DNA of 64,000 bases, taken from assembly GCF_964340395.1 (NCBI RefSeq), contig NC_135554.1:6390975-6454974 (forward strand), read 5' to 3'. A program made the position numbers and the translations under genes. How positions within the stretch are numbered: position 1 is the stretch's first letter; each line of letters starts with the position of its first letter. This document shows positions 1 through 10,326 of this stretch, in pieces. The notes under the pieces are model-generated. The model was not told the origin of the DNA. It ran no database searches and saw nothing but the letters and a program-made list of their open reading frames with translations. This stretch comes from Glandiceps talaboti (lineage: Eukaryota > Hemichordata > Enteropneusta > Spengelidae).

Positions 1-1012
1 GTACATTCATGTATGTGAGTATGCAAATTAACATGCTGTCATTCCATATACAGTACAATGAACATGAAATAACATTAAATTTCAGTTGTATTCTATGAAA
101 TTTATTGTTTTCTGATAAACATTAAATTTTGTAATATCAACAGAATATATATGACTGCCTGTGTGGATACTCTGGGTTTTTTGCCATCTTGCTTGCAGTG
201 TTTTCTGTTGCACTTATTGTGCCCATAAAATATGGCTGTAGAGAACACTGCAGCAGTCAAGTACCCCAAGTATGACACATTGCAAGTCACATGTTAGAAA
301 CAGAGAAAGTAAACAAATGAATTGAATTAATAACACTTGCCTTGGCACGACATGGTGGAGGAGCAGAGACTTGTATTACATTTTGTGGTTTGATAAGAAC
401 AGTTTTATGGCCTCTTTATGTGTACATGAAGTGCCAGGAGAACTGGAAATTTGTTTGTGAATGTGAACTATTATGCAGAGGCCATACAACTGTTCTTATC
501 AAATGATGGAATGTAATACTTGTATCTGTACTTCCAACATGCTGTACCAAGTGTTATTACATCCAATTCAGTTGGTTGCTTTCCCTGTTTGTTGTCCGCA
601 GTCAGATGTCTGCGGTGTGAAAGACAACATGCTAATAAAGACACACATGGTATTTAGATGTAAATCTAGTGTATGTCCAGGGGATCACTCCCTCCTTCTA
701 AGTAGCACTTAGCATGTTCACTGCCCCATGATGTGCTCACTAACAGAATAAGTCACATTGTATGGGGAGGTTCTTGTACATTGTACATCTTGGAACAGAC
801 AAGCTAGCATCCTCTACAAGGCACCTAACACAATTATGTAGTCAATGTAATTTACCACTAAATTACTCAAATTAGAGCTTTGTCAATTGTTGTAGAGAAT
901 ATACAAGTATATAATTATCTGAATATCCAAAGTACCTTCCCCTTGGAAAACAAATATGAAATCTTGTCATGGTACAATTTCTTAATCTATGTCTATTATT
1001 TGCCTGCATCAG
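1..1012. other. non-coding, probably intron of the NEK9-like gene
   Basis: No convincing exon was seen before the splice acceptor at 1011-1012. The only structure recognised is a long imperfect hairpin at about 329-562. It is assumed to be intron because the first visible exon at 1013 starts in phase 1 in the middle of an RCC1 repeat. Confidence 0.45.
329..562. repeat. foldback (inverted-repeat) element
   Basis: The left arm, about 329-418, is repeated as an imperfect reverse complement at about 473-562. The best-matched stretches contain TTGATAAGAACAGTT and its complement AACTGTTCTTATCAA. The arms are about 90 bp with a loop of about 55 bp, as expected for a small non-autonomous DNA element. 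No target duplication was established and the family is unknown. Confidence 0.55.
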
Positions 1013-1737
1013 GTCGTCTTGGTCTTGATAGCCAGGAATCCTTCAATTCACCACAACCAGTGATGTTACCAGATCCTTACCAAGCTAAGTCTATACACTG
1101 TGGGGTAGATTGTTCTATGCTGGTTACTACAGATGGTTCTCTACTAGTTTGTGGTAGTAACAGGTAAGAATTTAGTTATATTGTGGTGTAGATTGTTATA
1201 TGGTAGTTAGTACAAATGGATCTCTACTAGTTTGTGGTAGTAACAGGTAAGAATTTAGTTATATTGTGGTGTAGATTGTTCTATGCTGGTTACTACGGAT
1301 GGTTCTCTACTAGTTTGTGGTCGTAACAGGTAAGAATTTAGTTATATTGTGGTGTAGATTGTTCTATGCTGGTTACTACAGATGGATCTCTACTAGTTTG
1401 TGGTAGTAACAGGTAAGAATTTAGTTATATTGTGGTGTAGATTGTTCTATGCAGGTTACTACGGATGGTTCTCTACTAGTTTGTGGTAGTAACAGGTAAG
1501 AATTTAGTTATATTGTGGTGTAGATTGTTATATGCTAGTTAGTACAAATGGATCTCTACTAGTTTGTGGTAGTAACAGGTAAGAATTTAGTTACTATTAT
1601 GGTGTAGATTGTTCTATGCTGGTTACTACAGATGGATCTCTACTGGTCTGTGGTAGTAACTGTAAAGTTCATTTTGTACTGTGGGTGTACCAAAGAGTTA
1701 GTGTGTATGTTTGTTTGTGTGGTTGTGTGTGTGTCAC

Positions 1738-1771
<34 letters not shown>

Positions 1772-4500
1772 TGTGCATGTTATTTTGCATGTACATGTAT
1801 ATGGGTATGACCATGAAGTCTCTACTCATACCACCATGTGACTGACAGTTGTGTGTGTCGGGGTACTTCTGCAAGGGTGATTATGCTCATGCATTTGTAT
1901 GTTTGAAAATAATCAAAATGTGTGCCAGTACACAAATGTTGACTTGATTTCAAACAACTACTGATTGTCTTAACACTGACAACTGTATGCAATGTAATTC
2001 ATCTTGTTTTATCATATCTATATTCAGGTACAACAAAATGGGATTAGATTACATTGATTCTACAGGTCGTAGTTCATCAAGACAAGTTGAAGAAGTTCAT
2101 TCATTTACACCAGTTGTCTCAGAACCTCTGGCTAGGCTGTCAATCAAAACAGTTGCCATAGGAACATCACATGCTGCAGTTGTTACAGGTATGCAAATCT
2201 TCAGAATCTGATATACATTTAATGATTTCACATAAAAACAGATAACAGTACATCTGTTGTGTGGATATAATAATCACCCCCTGTTATCAAAGTAGTGTAA
2301 ACTATGGACATCCCCAAATTATGCACTGCAAGATCATGGAAGTCATTAGAAACACTACTATAATGTGCACATAATTAAACCAACACCCATTCAATTTTAT
2401 TATAATATGCATGTTTTCAACGCTGGAACAAACTCTGACATGTATTTTAACACATACACACATGGATACTGGGATCGGCCATTTCTCTTCATGTGACAAT
2501 ATTATTATGATATTGTCATTCAAAGATTACTAAAGCATGGCAGCCTTGATGGCAAGGACAGTGTTTGCACCATTCTTTCTCAATACAGGGGGGAGAACAC
2601 TGAAATATTTTCAAAAACACGTTCCAGTTACAGCTAAGTGCACCTTTAAGCCAGCAATAAGGTCTCAGTTACATACAGATTGTGTCACTTTGAGGTATGG
2701 CTTAAAATAATGATTCTCACATTCAAAATTGAACTCTTGTAGATGAAGGTGAATGTTACACATTTGGTTCAAATCAGTTTGGTCAGCTGGGTCATAATCA
2801 GAATGGCCAAACTAGACGTCCTGGTCTTGTAAACCTACCAGATGGTACTAGAATCATAGACGTGGCATGTGGGGATACGTTTACAGTGGCCATAGGAGCA
2901 GGTAGGTCCGATTTCAGACTCAGAGTCTGATTAATATTCACAGATCAAAAGACAACTAAGACTCATAAGAGTAAGACTTTGATTCATATTCAGATCCTGA
3001 AATACAAGTTGTCATCAGAAGAATCAAACTAAGATTCCGATATGTATTCAGATCTTAAACTTAGTATTTATCACAAGAATCAAAGTGAGTTTCTGATTCA
3101 TATTCATATTCAGATCTCAATCTTACAAACTAATATGGTCATGGCTTCACAGAGTTAATTTCTGATTCATAGTTTACAGAGGAAGTAAGATTCTTATTCA
3201 GATTCATATTCAAATTTTAAAGGTAGAAGCTATAATCACAAGACTTTGATTTAGGTTCTGAACTGTCTTTCAGAAAATGATCTGAATATTATTATTTTGC
3301 ATATATTTGTCAAATGAATTATTTTTATACTAATAGAACATTTCTCTTTTAGATGGTGAGGTGTTCTCCTGTGGTAAATCAGCTAGAGGTCGACTTGGAC
3401 GAAGAGAAGACCAGACTCAACTATTAAAACAACTAGAATTCCATGATGAAGATCCATTTAGTGTCACCTCAGTGTCATGTAGTCATGGTACCACACTTCT
3501 GTCAACAAAACGTAAGTTCTAAGGTGCCCCCTCCCCCACCCTCATGAAGATCCATTTAGTGTCACCTCAGAGTCGTGTAGCCATGGTACCACACTTCTGT
3601 CAACAAAACGTAAGTTATACTTTGCCGCCTTACCCACCCCCATCCCTCCCCAACCCTTATGAAGATCCATTTAGTGTCACCTCAGTGTCATGTAGTCATG
3701 GTACCACACTTCTGTCAACAAAACGTAAGTTCTAAGGTGCCCCCTCCCCCACCCTCATGAAGATCCATTTAGTGTCACCTCAGTGTCGTGTAGCCATGGT
3801 ACCACACTTCTGTCAACAAAACGTAAGTTATACTTTGCCGCCTTACCCACCCCCATCCCTCCCCAACCCTTATGAAGATCCATTTAGTGTCACCTCAGTG
3901 TCATGTAGTCATGGTACCACACTTCTGTCAACAAAACGTAAGTTATACTTTGCCGCCTTACCCACCCCCATCCCTCCCCAACCCTCATGAAGATCCATTT
4001 AGTGTCACCTCAGTGTCATGTAGTCATGGTACCACACTTCTGTCAACAAAACGTAAGTTATACTGCACCCCCTTACCCACCCCCATCCCTCCCCAACCCT
4101 TATGAAGATCCATTTAGTGTCACCTCAGTGTCGTGTAGTCATGGTACCACACTTCTGTCAACAAAACGTAAGTTATACTGTTTTGTAGTCATTGTGCCAC
4201 ACTTTCTATCAACAAAAGAATAAGTTTTACAATACCCCTTGTAATTTTGTAATCAAATATTTGAGATATTTATGTTGCTGTACATACATGTACACAATTT
4301 ACTAACAAATGACTAATCTGTAATGCTTAATACATAGCTGTTTACAGACATCAACCCATCAGTGTACTCTACAATCCATCATTACTAGTATTTTTCATAG
4401 GGACAAAAAGTATCAAGAATTATATGTATATATATATAAACTGTCTAATATGTTGACTGTCTGTTTTGTTTCTCCAGCTATTCCATCCATTGATATGTGA
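1013..4500 (+). CDS. NEK9/NEK8-like kinase, C-terminal RCC1 domain (partial, five exons)
   Basis: Exons are read at 1013-1163, 2028-2188, 2743-2901, 3353-3511 and a short terminal exon at 4478-4500 ending in TGA. All are bounded by AG/GT and join in frame (phases 1-2, 2-1, 1-1, 1-1, 1-stop). The peptide consists of RCC1 repeats: GRLGLDS, then LVCGSNRYNKMGLD across a splice, TFGSNQFGQLGHNQNG, VACGDTFTVAIGA and FSCGKSARGRLGRRE. The order and the 'CGxN..NK.GL' block resemble the RCC1 half of NEK9, a mitotic NIMA-family kinase that activates NEK6/7. In that family the kinase domain precedes RCC1, so it would lie off the left edge. The tail after the last repeat is only PIPSIDM, much shorter than the vertebrate NEK9 tail, so a missed exon or a NEK8-like end is possible. 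Tandem copies of two exon ends with their donors (separate entries) make the donor used after exons 1 and 4 uncertain. Confidence 0.72.
1081..1665 (+). repeat. 83-bp tandem array of exon end plus 5' splice site
   Basis: The 3' part of the exon ending at 1163 and its donor CAG/GTAAGAAT recur at exact 83-bp spacing. Exon/intron junctions fall after 1163, 1246, 1329, 1412, 1495 and 1578; a seventh copy near 1661 has lost the donor (AACTGTAAAG). Copies differ by a few bases each, for example CGTAACAG at 1329. The unit length is not a multiple of three, so the copies cannot all be read in one frame. Confidence 0.9.
1741..1775 (+). repeat. (TG)n microsatellite
   Basis: An uninterrupted GT run of about 35 bp follows the 83-bp array and lies in the same intron of the NEK9-like gene. 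Confidence 0.9.
3440..4172 (+). repeat. 98/115-bp tandem array of exon end plus 5' splice site
   Basis: The end of the exon that begins at 3353, its donor AAAAC/GTAAGT and a C-rich intron piece are repeated. Junctions fall after 3511, 3609, 3724, 3822, 3937, 4052 and 4167, giving spacings of 98, 115, 98, 115, 115 and 115. The long form carries an extra CCATCCCTCCCC-type intron segment. The first four copies alternate short and long forms, suggesting a higher-order duplication of a two-unit block. Every copy keeps the donor intact. Confidence 0.9.
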
Positions 4501-4525
4501 AGACAGCTGACAGCATTTTATTCTC

Positions 4526-4892
4526 AGTACCCGCAGACTCTCACCACTGGGGAGCTCTACTATAAGACCGTCAAGACGAGACTCTGGGGAAACGTAATCC
4601 CAACAGTCATCTGCACCAGATCTTTCTCCCAGAGCAGTGCACTCTAGGGAATACTTCATGTCCAACTTCGCACACTCAATGATCCAGGTCCTTTGCAACA
4701 GGTTTGCATATCTCAAAATGAATAATACATCTTAATGATGAAGAATGGGCATCGTAAGCCCATTCTCCTTTATTTGGAAGAAATGTAGTGTGTGACTTCC
4801 AGTGCAACTGACTTGGGATTATGTTCTCCCAGACTCGCATCTGGGTGATCTTGTAGTGGAGACCCCAGCAGTCAAAGTCTGGGTAACCGAGA
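4526..4892. mobile_element. foldback DNA element
   Basis: The left arm at about 4526-4620 (starting near CTCAGTACCCGCAGACT) is complementary with mismatches to the right arm at about 4795-4892 (ending near AGTCTGGGTAACCGAG). The arms share the blocks GGGGA..ACGTAATCCCAA and AGACTCTGGG. The minus-strand open frame through this region has no recognisable protein similarity and is a by-product. Confidence 0.5.
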
Positions 4893-5546
4893 CTAACAGA
4901 ATTTAACCTACCTGTGTCAACTCAGCCATACTGATGATGTATCCAGGGACTCATATGCTTTCCTCGTTCAGTCACCACATTTTATATACATATACTGCTC
5001 ATGACAATTTCTCTAGGCTAACTAAGAATCTATGTTTTTAAGAAAACACAAACAATGTATTGTAATTACATTGTACAGCAGAAATTATAATAACGTTCAG
5101 TTTTAATGATCAAACATGTTTGATAATGGCCACATATAAACAAGTAACATCAACATCTGTGCAAGTACATGTAGTAGTAATATTTCACAGCGGATAGGCA
5201 CAACTAGAGCCATACTATAAGGGGCGATGTGAGCTATTACAAGGTTGCCACTGATTGGAAAATATACATATACTTTATCACTCATTAACAATTCAGCCAA
5301 CAGATGTGTTTGTTTTCTTTGTTTTCTAACCAATCAGAATGAACCTTATGAAGTACTTCACATTACATGTATCTGAACTAGACACTTGAGCAGCTGGGTC
5401 ATTTGAATATTGTGCCCACTGTTTATAGTGTAAATGTGGTAGCATTCATCCATCATTGATATCATTATTATTACCATTATTATTAGATATGTAATCCCTT
5501 GCTGACTTACATCACTCGGTAGAATTCCAATCAAATCTCAACTTAC
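4893..5546. other. intergenic, nothing recognised
   Basis: AT-rich sequence between the foldback element and the hAT-like transposon. No coding block, RNA gene or repeat was recognised; the last five bases, CTTAC, are the hAT target duplication. Confidence 0.4.
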
Positions 5547-7305
5547 CAGGGCTCGAAATTCCCGCCGGCCCAGCGGCCCAGGGCAGGTGAAAAGTGGTGC
5601 TGGGCCGGTAAAATTTATGCATACCTGCCCAGTTGGGCCGGCGCTTTTTTTTGGAATACTTTATTATAAACTGCTTATTCTAATTTGGTTAATAATTGTT
5701 ATCGCAATCGTTTTGGGGTTTTATTTTTCGGAGTGTCTGGTGACAAGCACTTGTCAGCAGCATATTGTTCTCGTGACAAGCGCCTGGTCGACGTCAGTCA
5801 ACATGTGCGCTAGTACTGACCCGTACCTTTGACACAATTAAGTCCCGGAATGGAGTAATACCGTCACCGTGTCGTTTTCCTGTAGTAGTTTCAAGTTTCC
5901 CACCCCAGCTTTAATAGTACTTGAGATTTAATGTTTATTTCACGATTCGGCGTTTAACTTGCGCGGCCGGTGAGCTGTCGTCAGCTGTTCAGGTCAAATG
6001 TCATTACTTTGAGACTATCACTGCACATGGGAGAAAACAAGTAAAAAGACCACGCAACACCACAAAAACTATACGCATTTTACCTGTCCAAGCTTCACAA
6101 TAATGAATGTTATTGATGCAACAAACTTTACTTGTTTTAGATTAATTACCTTTACTGTTTACACGTTGCACGTAGTACTACATCACATACGCGGCCATGG
6201 CGTATAGGTGGTGAAGTGTACATGTGTGTACGCGGCGGACTTCGCGGTTGTTGGAAAAAACAGGAGCTATCACACGTAAATTAACAGTTTTAAGAACTGA
6301 TGGTGTTTGATAAAGTGATAAAGTGCAATCAATTTCAAGGGTAATAAGAACGTTTTACACTTGACGCCAAAACACATCATAATGGGTGTCAAAGGTCACG
6401 CTTGTCAGCAGCATATTGTTCTGGTGACAAGCGCTTGTCAGCAGACTCGGCCTTTATTTTTTGTCGATTTGTCTCTTGTAACTTAGCTTGTTTCGATCAA
6501 ACCTAAGTTTCTTCATTTCCGCATTGCCTAATGACAGAATGCAATGACCTTTCAACCTCTCCATATATGGACATCGCGTCATAGGTACGTATTGGTTTGA
6601 TTTGCATATCAATAGCAACCATGTGTTTCACTCATGTGACCAGCCATGTCATGTGTTGATGAAGTAGTATTTACCTCTGCGGGCCCTGACCTCGAAGTGA
6701 CGTTACGTATACTATTAAATGAAAGCTGTTGAATAAACATGAGCTTATAAAAGTTTGGATTTACGAAGTCTTCAAACAATGATACTCCAAATGAAAATAA
6801 GAAGAAGCAAGAAAGAAAAGAAAGTGAGGGTGGTGACGGCGAGAAAGCTGGGAAGTTGCGTATGGAGAGTGATAATTTAGTGGCAATACCAAATACATCG
6901 AAAGAGACTGAAAAGTCACACAAAGATGATGACAGAGATAGCAAATCGACAACGTTTTGGAAGCAGGATGAAAGGAAAAGAAAGCTGAAATTCCGTGAAG
7001 AATGGGAGAAAGAATATAAATGGTTGAAACAAGAAGAGAACGATTCGCGCAGTTCACTGAGTATCATTAGATGCGTTACTATACTACGTATTGTATTGGG
7101 TGGGCCAGAGAGTGGGGCTATGTTGCGATCAGGGCATTAGACAGGTGGCTCAATAGTGGTACTTACCGTAGAAGACTTGATCTAAAGGACGAGTAACAAA
7201 ATTAGTGAAAGGTGAATTGGGCAGGTAAAATTTTGGTTGGGCAGGTAAAATTTTCAACCACCTGCCCAATGGGCAGGTGGGGAAAAAAACGAATTTCGAG
7301 GCCTG
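5547..7305 (+). mobile_element. degraded hAT-like DNA transposon
   Basis: The element begins with CAGGGCTCGAAATTC (5547-5561) and ends with GAATTTCGAGGCCTG (7291-7305). These are 15-bp terminal inverted repeats with one mismatch. CTTAC occurs immediately outside both ends (5542-5546 and 7306-7310), a perfect 5-bp target-site duplication. Subterminal GGGCAGGT motifs cluster at both ends. CAG-starting termini are typical of hAT elements, and a 5-bp duplication recalls the hAT5 group. The length of 1,759 bp and the absence of a full transposase indicate a decayed or internally deleted copy. A related internal fragment occurs at 25,435-25,945. Confidence 0.75.
6751..7140 (+). pseudogene. transposase-associated zinc-finger-type ORF remnant
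   Basis: An open stretch inside the hAT-like element encodes a very charged leader (NENKKKQERKES, then KETEKSHKDDDRDSKS) followed by RKLKFREEWEKEYKWLKQ. This resembles the 'KF..EW...Y.WL' start of TTF-type zinc-finger domains in hAT-derived proteins such as ZNF862. The Cys pairs that should follow are not visible; the frame instead runs into SSLSIIRC and stops. No methionine opens the frame clearly, so it may be an internal exon of a dead transposase. Overlapping frames on the minus strand are shadows. Family assignment is from motif memory only. Confidence 0.42.
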
Positions 7306-7310
7306 CTTAC

Positions 7311-10300
7311 AGGTAAGTCTCGTTTAATTTGGGAATTTTCAGTGGTAATATTCATACCAGAAAATGACTTCTCATCATTTGTGGGATAGATTTTTTAAAT
7401 GTACATGAAATATAAAATTATTTTTAATATGTAAATATTTATATGTGAGTAATATACTATATTATGTAAATGAGCTATTATGGTAAACTTATGGTAGAAT
7501 ATTGCTAAGGCGGTATACATGATTGTATAGTTTCCTCTTTACTTGTGTATGAACAGCATAATTCCAAATTACACATTAATGAATTAATTAATTAAAGATT
7601 AACTATTCACTTTGTCCCAAGGCTATACGTATTTATCATTAGAAATGACTTATCAGCATCATCAGCAGTGTTTTATGATGCTAATGGCAAGTCGGCAAAC
7701 ATTTGAGACTCACTTCAAAGACTTTTTTGACTCTGTGAGTACATTTGTAATACTATAAACTTAAGAGTCCATTAGTTCATTGTTGTATATACTGGTATAC
7801 CAGTATTAATCTTGCTACGTTTTTATTGGATATGTCTGTAATGGTGTAATTTCATCATTTTAATTTCAGTGAAAGTAATATTGTACATTTTGCTGTAAGT
7901 TATATTTTGTCAAAATAGTTTAACACAAAAGTGCTTTCCAAAGATGATGAAATCAATCTGTGGTCATGTACTTACTTTAGAAACATAGGTGAAAGTCATG
8001 GTAATAAGAGGTATAAGTAATGAGTTATACAAAGACTGCCACATTGTTACCCAATCTGATGTGTTGAATACGACTCAGTTTCTTTAGTTACCTCAATTTC
8101 CTCCTTGTTTTTCACTGCCTGACGAGGCAATCACTCCCCGAACAAACAAAATGAAAAAATGACAGTAAATGAAGGAAATTGAGCGATATTCAACACATCA
8201 GATTTTAATCAGATTGCTTGGTACCCTGCCTTCCTTGTTTGTTACATGGTATTCAAGTAATGACCGTTACAGTAGCATTTTTGCTGGTACCACTATTTCA
8301 TATAAATATGAATTATGTATTCGCTACTAACACCATGTATATACATGTATGTATGCGAGCACAAACACGTTCATTCATTCTTGTAACCTGACTTGGGCAT
8401 TCACTACATTTTAACCGAGTTAAAAATAAGGGGCACTGACCAGACATGGGAAGAATCACAAAGACATGGGTATGAACCATGTATCATCGTCATCTAATTT
8501 GAGTGCTTCAAGTGGATTTACTATGTGTGAGACCAAATGATTGTCGTCCAAGCAAGTCACAACAGTAACATGACACCTGTGAACTGATACACACACATAC
8601 TGCGTAGGTTTTTAAGTATAAAACTTTCTTTGCAGTTTTTAAAATATGCTGTCTGCACCCTCGCCAGCATTACGATGACCATTGGGGGTAAAACAATGCA
8701 TCTTTTTTTTGTAAACCTATTTTTGTTAAGTGATGTACTTGTATGCTAAAGTAGTCCATATTCATGATGAAAATTGTGTAGTTTTGTATAAAAAATAGTG
8801 AAATAAAATGACATGATTTTCATGAACAGAAGACATGTTAACGTTCTTGAGGTGTGTATACATTCTACTGAATGACTTGTCTGTGTGGAGTTCATTAGAT
8901 CTGGTGTGGATATTTAGAGATTGGCCAAGTCTACTTGGAGCTGTATTGATAGCATCATGCAGTTTACCTTCATGATGATGTCAACACATCTTGCAGTTGT
9001 ATGAAACACATCCTATGTCTTGGCAAAAGTCAAAGCTGGTGGTTACGTTTCTTTGTTAGATAACTCGATCTTCACGGAATTCTTCAGAATGTACCATAAT
9101 TTTCATTCATATACTTCTTTTCAGTTTCTTTTAATTGTATTTACTAATACTTAATTTGAAAACAAAAAGTTACAATCTTAACTATTGACAATAAGCATGT
9201 CAATAAAGAATCAGAATTTTTTCTGTGAGAGCGAAATCTGCAATAGACAAAATACTGAGTACTGAGGCAAACATACAGGGTTCGGCTGCCAATCTTGCTG
9301 CATTACAAGTTGTTCTTGCTGGTATCCACATAAATCACATTTGGGTAAACAGGATTTTTGTTGTTTTTGTATAATGTACAGCAAAGGCAAGCCAGCCATC
9401 AGGAACAGATTATTCTAAAAACTACTGTTGCAACATGTTGGTTTAATAAGGGAGTTTACGTCTCGTTGCAGATTCTCACCAGTTATGCAAATATGCCTAG
9501 CAACAACGGTTGTCAAACGTGACCATGGTCAAGCTTTCATCGTGGCCATGTGCGATGATGTTGAGAACAATAGTGTTGCTTAATGTTTGACACTTTCAGC
9601 TTGACCACCCTCACGTGTGGTTGTTATGAATGCAATGGTTCATTCTGCTGCGAGATGAAAAACAGCTTATTTCCGGCTATCAATTGACATTGATAGAATG
9701 ACGGTCAGTTGAACCTCATTCAGTGTTTTACATTATCCACTGTACAGGGTGATGATTCCTACATAACCAAGGCATAACTATTACCCACTCACATTAGTTT
9801 TCATTTGTGTCTATCTTAGTTTGCCGATAACTTACTGTCAGTAGTAATACATAACTAGCAAAAGCAATGATATTACTAAGTGTTCTGGTGCAAAAATAAT
9901 TGGCACAATAAACATGGGTGTCTTTAAATTCTTTATTTACTGAAAGCTAAAAGGTTGAAAATATAACTGAGACAAAAAATAACATGTATGCAGTATCTGT
10001 TCTGTAAAAATGAATCGCTTCCCACACTCAATGTGTTAGTATCACTTCTGTATGTATCTGTTCATTATCATGTCAATACCTGTACACAAAAAAATGATCA
10101 AATCACACCTGAAAACGAAATAATCTATTTCATGGGTGTTCCAAACCTAGTGAATCACAATAGCCCTTAACATGATTCAAAAGGAACATCTAAATATTTT
10201 TTTTTTTTTCTGCGATGCTGTCAGAATTTATGACAAACATACATGGACCATTTCTTTGCGTTCTTATATACTGTTCCTTTTGTTGTAGAAGTCTTAATAT

Positions 10301-10326
10301 TTTTTTTTTTATAAAATCGTGATACT
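7311..10326. other. intergenic, mostly featureless
   Basis: This AT-rich stretch lies between the hAT-like element and the 3' end of the U2 A' gene. Apart from the hairpin at 8052-8202, no coding exon, RNA gene or structured repeat was recognised. The 3' untranslated region of the U2 A' gene must occupy the upper part, but no unambiguous poly(A) signal was chosen. Confidence 0.4.
8052..8202. repeat. hairpin-forming inverted repeat
   Basis: AATCTGATGTGTTGAATA at the left end is complementary to TATTCAACACATCAGATT at the right end, and CTCAATTTCCT inside the left arm pairs with AGGAAATTGAG. Total length is about 150 bp, consistent with a small MITE remnant. Confidence 0.6.

Noticed and set aside
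1081-1665. CRISPR-like appearance of regularly spaced repeats
   Set aside because: The whole 83-bp unit is repeated with no unique spacers, in a eukaryotic gene; it is a tandem array of exon end and donor.
4420-4716. Minus-strand open frame of 98 codons
   Set aside because: It lies over one arm of a foldback element and has no protein similarity that I recognise.
6609-7067. Minus-strand open frames of 152 and 98 codons opposite the hAT ORF
   Set aside because: The plus-strand frame has the recognisable charged and EEW..Y.WL motifs; the antisense frames are Ser/Phe-rich shadows.
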